Shown here piece by piece: positions 6,676-8,455 of a DNA stretch of 8,455 nucleotides. Both the position numbers and the translations under genes were made by a program. Source of the DNA: an uncultured Lachnospiraceae bacterium (lineage in GTDB: Bacteria; Bacillota; Clostridia; Lachnospirales; Lachnospiraceae); assembly GCA_947589175.1 (NCBI GenBank), contig CANPZR010000102.1:1-8455 (forward strand), written 5' to 3'. Positions within the stretch are counted from its first letter, which is position 1. Each line of letters begins with the position of its first letter. The notes under the pieces are model-generated. The model ran no database searches and was not told the origin of the DNA. It saw only the letters and a list, made by a program, of their open reading frames with translations.

Positions 6676-7251
6676 TTAAAAGCTCACGCCGCCAAAGCCG
6701 CAGAAGGCAATCGCCATAAGACCGGCTGTAATCAGCACGATCGGCGTTCCCTGAAGGGCTTTCGGAATGTTGCAGTTTTCCAGTTTCTCACGGATTCCCG
6801 CCATCAGGCAGATTGCCAAAAAGAATCCGACGGAGGCTCCAAAGCCGTTGATGGTGCTCTCCAGAATGTTGTACTCGTTCTGAACGCTTAACAGCGCCAC
6901 GCCCAGTACGGCGCAGTTGGTGGTAATCAGCGGAAGATACACGCCCAGCGACTTATACAGGGCAGGCATCATTTTTTTCAGAACCATCTCGACGAACTGC
7001 ACCAGGGCAGCGATGACGAGAATGAATACAATGGTGTTCAAATATTCCAGATTGTTGGGCGCCAGCAACAGGTTATACAGGGTGCTGGTGATCACGGAGG
7101 AAATGGTAATTACGAAAATTACGGCTCCTCCCATACCCGCGGCGGTCTGTATCTTCTTCGACACACCGAGGAACGGACAGATACCCAAAAACTGGCTCAA
7201 TACGAAGTTGTTTACCAGCGCGGCGGTAAACAGAATGGTAAATAAACTCAT
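6676..7251 (-). CDS. rnfA: Electron transport complex membrane subunit RnfA
   Basis: Integral membrane subunit of 191 residues with about six hydrophobic helices. RnfA and RnfE are homologous, oppositely oriented proteins that together hold a [2Fe-2S] cluster in the membrane and form part of the Na+/H+ path. The two conserved cysteines are visible: Cys25 in NNFVLSQFLGICPFLGVS and Cys113 in LITTNCAVLG. Length and motifs are typical of the family. The start ATG overlaps the rnfE stop codon as ATGA, so translation is coupled. Its ribosome binding site is embedded in the purine-rich end of rnfE. Confidence 0.97.
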   Translation of the reverse strand: MSLFTILFTAALVNNFVLSQFLGICPFLGVSKKIQTAAGMGGAVIFVITISSVITSTLYNLLLAPNNLEYLNTIVFILVIAALVQFVEMVLKKMMPALYKSLGVYLPLITTNCAVLGVALLSVQNEYNILESTINGFGASVGFFLAICLMAGIREKLENCNIPKALQGTPIVLITAGLMAIAFCGFGGVSF

Positions 7252-7886
7252 GCTGCCTCATCCCCCTCTCCTTCTTCTTCCTCGGAAACATTGGTAGCGC
7301 TCGGCATCTTCAGGTGATTCTGAAGGGCGGTAAGGCCTGCCAGCACGAAAAATGCTCCCGGAGCCATGACAAAGATGGAAATATGGAACTGGTCCGGAAT
7401 GAACTGGAATCCGAAAATGGATCCGCTTCCCAGAATCTCACGGCAGATGCCGATCAGCGTCAGTCCCACGGTAAATCCAAGACCCATGCCGATACCGTCG
7501 AAAGCGGACGGGAGAATCGGATTCTTGGATGCGTATGCCTCGGCGCGTCCCAGAATGATACAGTTTACTACGATCAGCGGGATATACACGCCCAGGGCGT
7601 CATACAAAAATGGAATGTACGCCTGTAAAAGCAGCTGCACGATGGTCACGAACGAGGCGACCACAACGATAAAGGCCGGAATACGGACTTTATCCGGAAT
7701 GATCTTGCGCAGGGCAGAGATCAGCATATTGGACAAAATCAGCACGACGGTAGTGGAAAGTCCCATGCCCACACCGTTAATGGCGGAAGATGTAACCGCC
7801 AGTGTCGGACACATACCTAACATCATGACAAAGGTAGGGTTTTCCTTAATGATACCGTTGCTAAGACGTTCTGTACATTTGTTCAT
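7248..7886 (-). CDS. rnfE: Electron transport complex membrane subunit RnfE
   Basis: Membrane subunit of 212 residues with about six hydrophobic helices and the paired cysteines Cys26 (in MMLGMCPTLAVT) and Cys109 (in LIVVNCIILGRAEAYA). These are the RnfE counterparts of the RnfA cluster ligands. GRAEAYA, directly after the second cysteine, distinguishes RnfE from RnfA. The protein ends in an acidic tail rich in Glu and Gly. That stretch also carries the purine-rich ribosome binding site for rnfA, so the tail may partly reflect that constraint. The start is joined to the rnfG stop as TAATG, with GGGGG upstream as ribosome binding site. Confidence 0.97.
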   Translation of the reverse strand: MNKCTERLSNGIIKENPTFVMMLGMCPTLAVTSSAINGVGMGLSTTVVLILSNMLISALRKIIPDKVRIPAFIVVVASFVTIVQLLLQAYIPFLYDALGVYIPLIVVNCIILGRAEAYASKNPILPSAFDGIGMGLGFTVGLTLIGICREILGSGSIFGFQFIPDQFHISIFVMAPGAFFVLAGLTALQNHLKMPSATNVSEEEEGEGDEAA

Positions 7887-8455
7887 TAATTCGTCCCCCC
7901 TTCTGTGGTGGCAAAGAGAAGTCCCTTCACCGCGTTAGTAACGGCGCGGCTTGTAACGGTAGCGCCGGAGAGCGCCTGTACCTGGGATTCCGTCTCCTCA
8001 TTTTTATTATACATATTATCCGCCGGATTGGCCGGGAGCTTCTTGGCTTTAAAGCTGTTCTGCCAGTCCTCGTTTACACAGTTGGCGCCGAGGCCCGCTG
8101 TCTCGGACTGGGATGTGATGGAAATGCCGGTCACCAGTCCCGTGGGATCCACTCCCAGGGCAAAATCAATCGCGCCGCCATATCCCTTTTTCGCTGCTGC
8201 CAGATATACCGTGCCGCCGCCGGATGTAGGATGAACCTCGCTGACCTCTACATAGTTGCTCAGCGTGTCGCCGTCCGACACCTCAGCTCCTGTGAGATCG
8301 TGGCTCTCCAGATACTGTGTCACGGTCTTGAGGGCCTCGGCGTCCGCGCCCTGCACTTCATCTCCCTCTACAGCCACGGCCGCGCAGGCCTCGTTGTTCG
8401 CCTTCGCCTGGGCCTCATCGATGGGGCCCTTGGTGATAGCGTACACGCCTGCCAG
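7886..8455 (-). CDS. rnfG: Electron transport complex subunit RnfG, covalent-FMN protein (5' end beyond window)
   Basis: RnfG is a membrane-anchored protein, exposed outside the membrane, that carries a covalently bound FMN in the Rnf electron path. The visible 189 residues contain the FMN-binding domain. The attachment motif SGATVTS lies about 27 residues from the C-terminus; the FMN is linked through phosphate to the threonine of SGAT, attached by an ApbE-type flavin transferase encoded elsewhere. GIDP-like and SETAGLGA stretches upstream are typical of the family. The reading frame stays open to the window edge (Leu-Ala-Gly before the GTG at 8446). The N-terminal membrane anchor is therefore missing, and the GTG should not be taken as the start. 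rnfC and rnfD are expected just outside the window. Confidence 0.95.
   Translation of the reverse strand: MAGVYAITKGPIDEAQAKANNEACAAVAVEGDEVQGADAEALKTVTQYLESHDLTGAEVSDGDTLSNYVEVSEVHPTSGGGTVYLAAAKKGYGGAIDFALGVDPTGLVTGISITSQSETAGLGANCVNEDWQNSFKAKKLPANPADNMYNKNEETESQVQALSGATVTSRAVTNAVKGLLFATTEGGTN

Noticed and set aside
1..8455. CRISPR array, tRNA, rRNA, insertion sequence or attachment site
   Set aside because: No repeat-spacer pattern, tRNA-like segment, transposase or integrase motif, or matching flanking repeats could be seen by eye.

Overview
The window looks like a Clostridia chromosome segment, most likely from a Lachnospiraceae-type gut anaerobe. The evidence is the Rnf gene order G-E-A-B, the cysteine-rich RnfB, strong Firmicutes-style ribosome binding sites and short TAATG/ATGA gene junctions. 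Every gene I can support lies on the minus strand, so the window is best read from right to left. The organism assignment is an inference from gene content.

Right part (8455 to 5861): the end of an rnf operon, GC-rich, in the order rnfG (5' end cut off by the window), rnfE, rnfA, rnfB. The genes are translationally coupled and close with a stem-loop terminator at 5785-5821. They encode part of the membrane ferredoxin:NAD+ oxidoreductase that links electron flow to Na+ or H+ transport.

Middle (5739 to 4126): a two-gene cassette with its own promoter. An XRE DNA-binding domain fused to an ImmA/IrrE-type zinc metallopeptidase overlaps by 13 bp a gene for a PIN-domain nuclease. The layout is that of a toxin-antitoxin pair. 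Inverted repeats sit on the promoter, as expected for autorepression.

Left part (4129 to 1): an AT-rich restriction-modification operon with a good promoter at 4101-4129. Its four overlapping or closely spaced genes encode, in transcription order, a BglII-like nuclease with an E-x-Q active site (not an obvious annotation, recognised from motif and spacing), a Vsr-type mismatch endonuclease with an altered active site, a Sau3AI/MutH-type endonuclease, and a C5-cytosine DNA methyltransferase that runs off the window. The last three point to GATC as the target, and the first is related to an enzyme whose site contains GATC. The methyltransferase appears to have its own promoter at the R/M junction, whose -35 box (TTGATC) contains a GATC site. 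This suggests that the enzyme's own methylation could tune its expression.

The most interesting signals are the pairing of two different GATC-type nucleases behind one methyltransferase, the self-target site in the methyltransferase promoter, and the zinc-less Vsr variant. The AT-rich restriction module and the toxin-antitoxin pair together look like a horizontally acquired defence cassette placed just after the conserved rnf operon.
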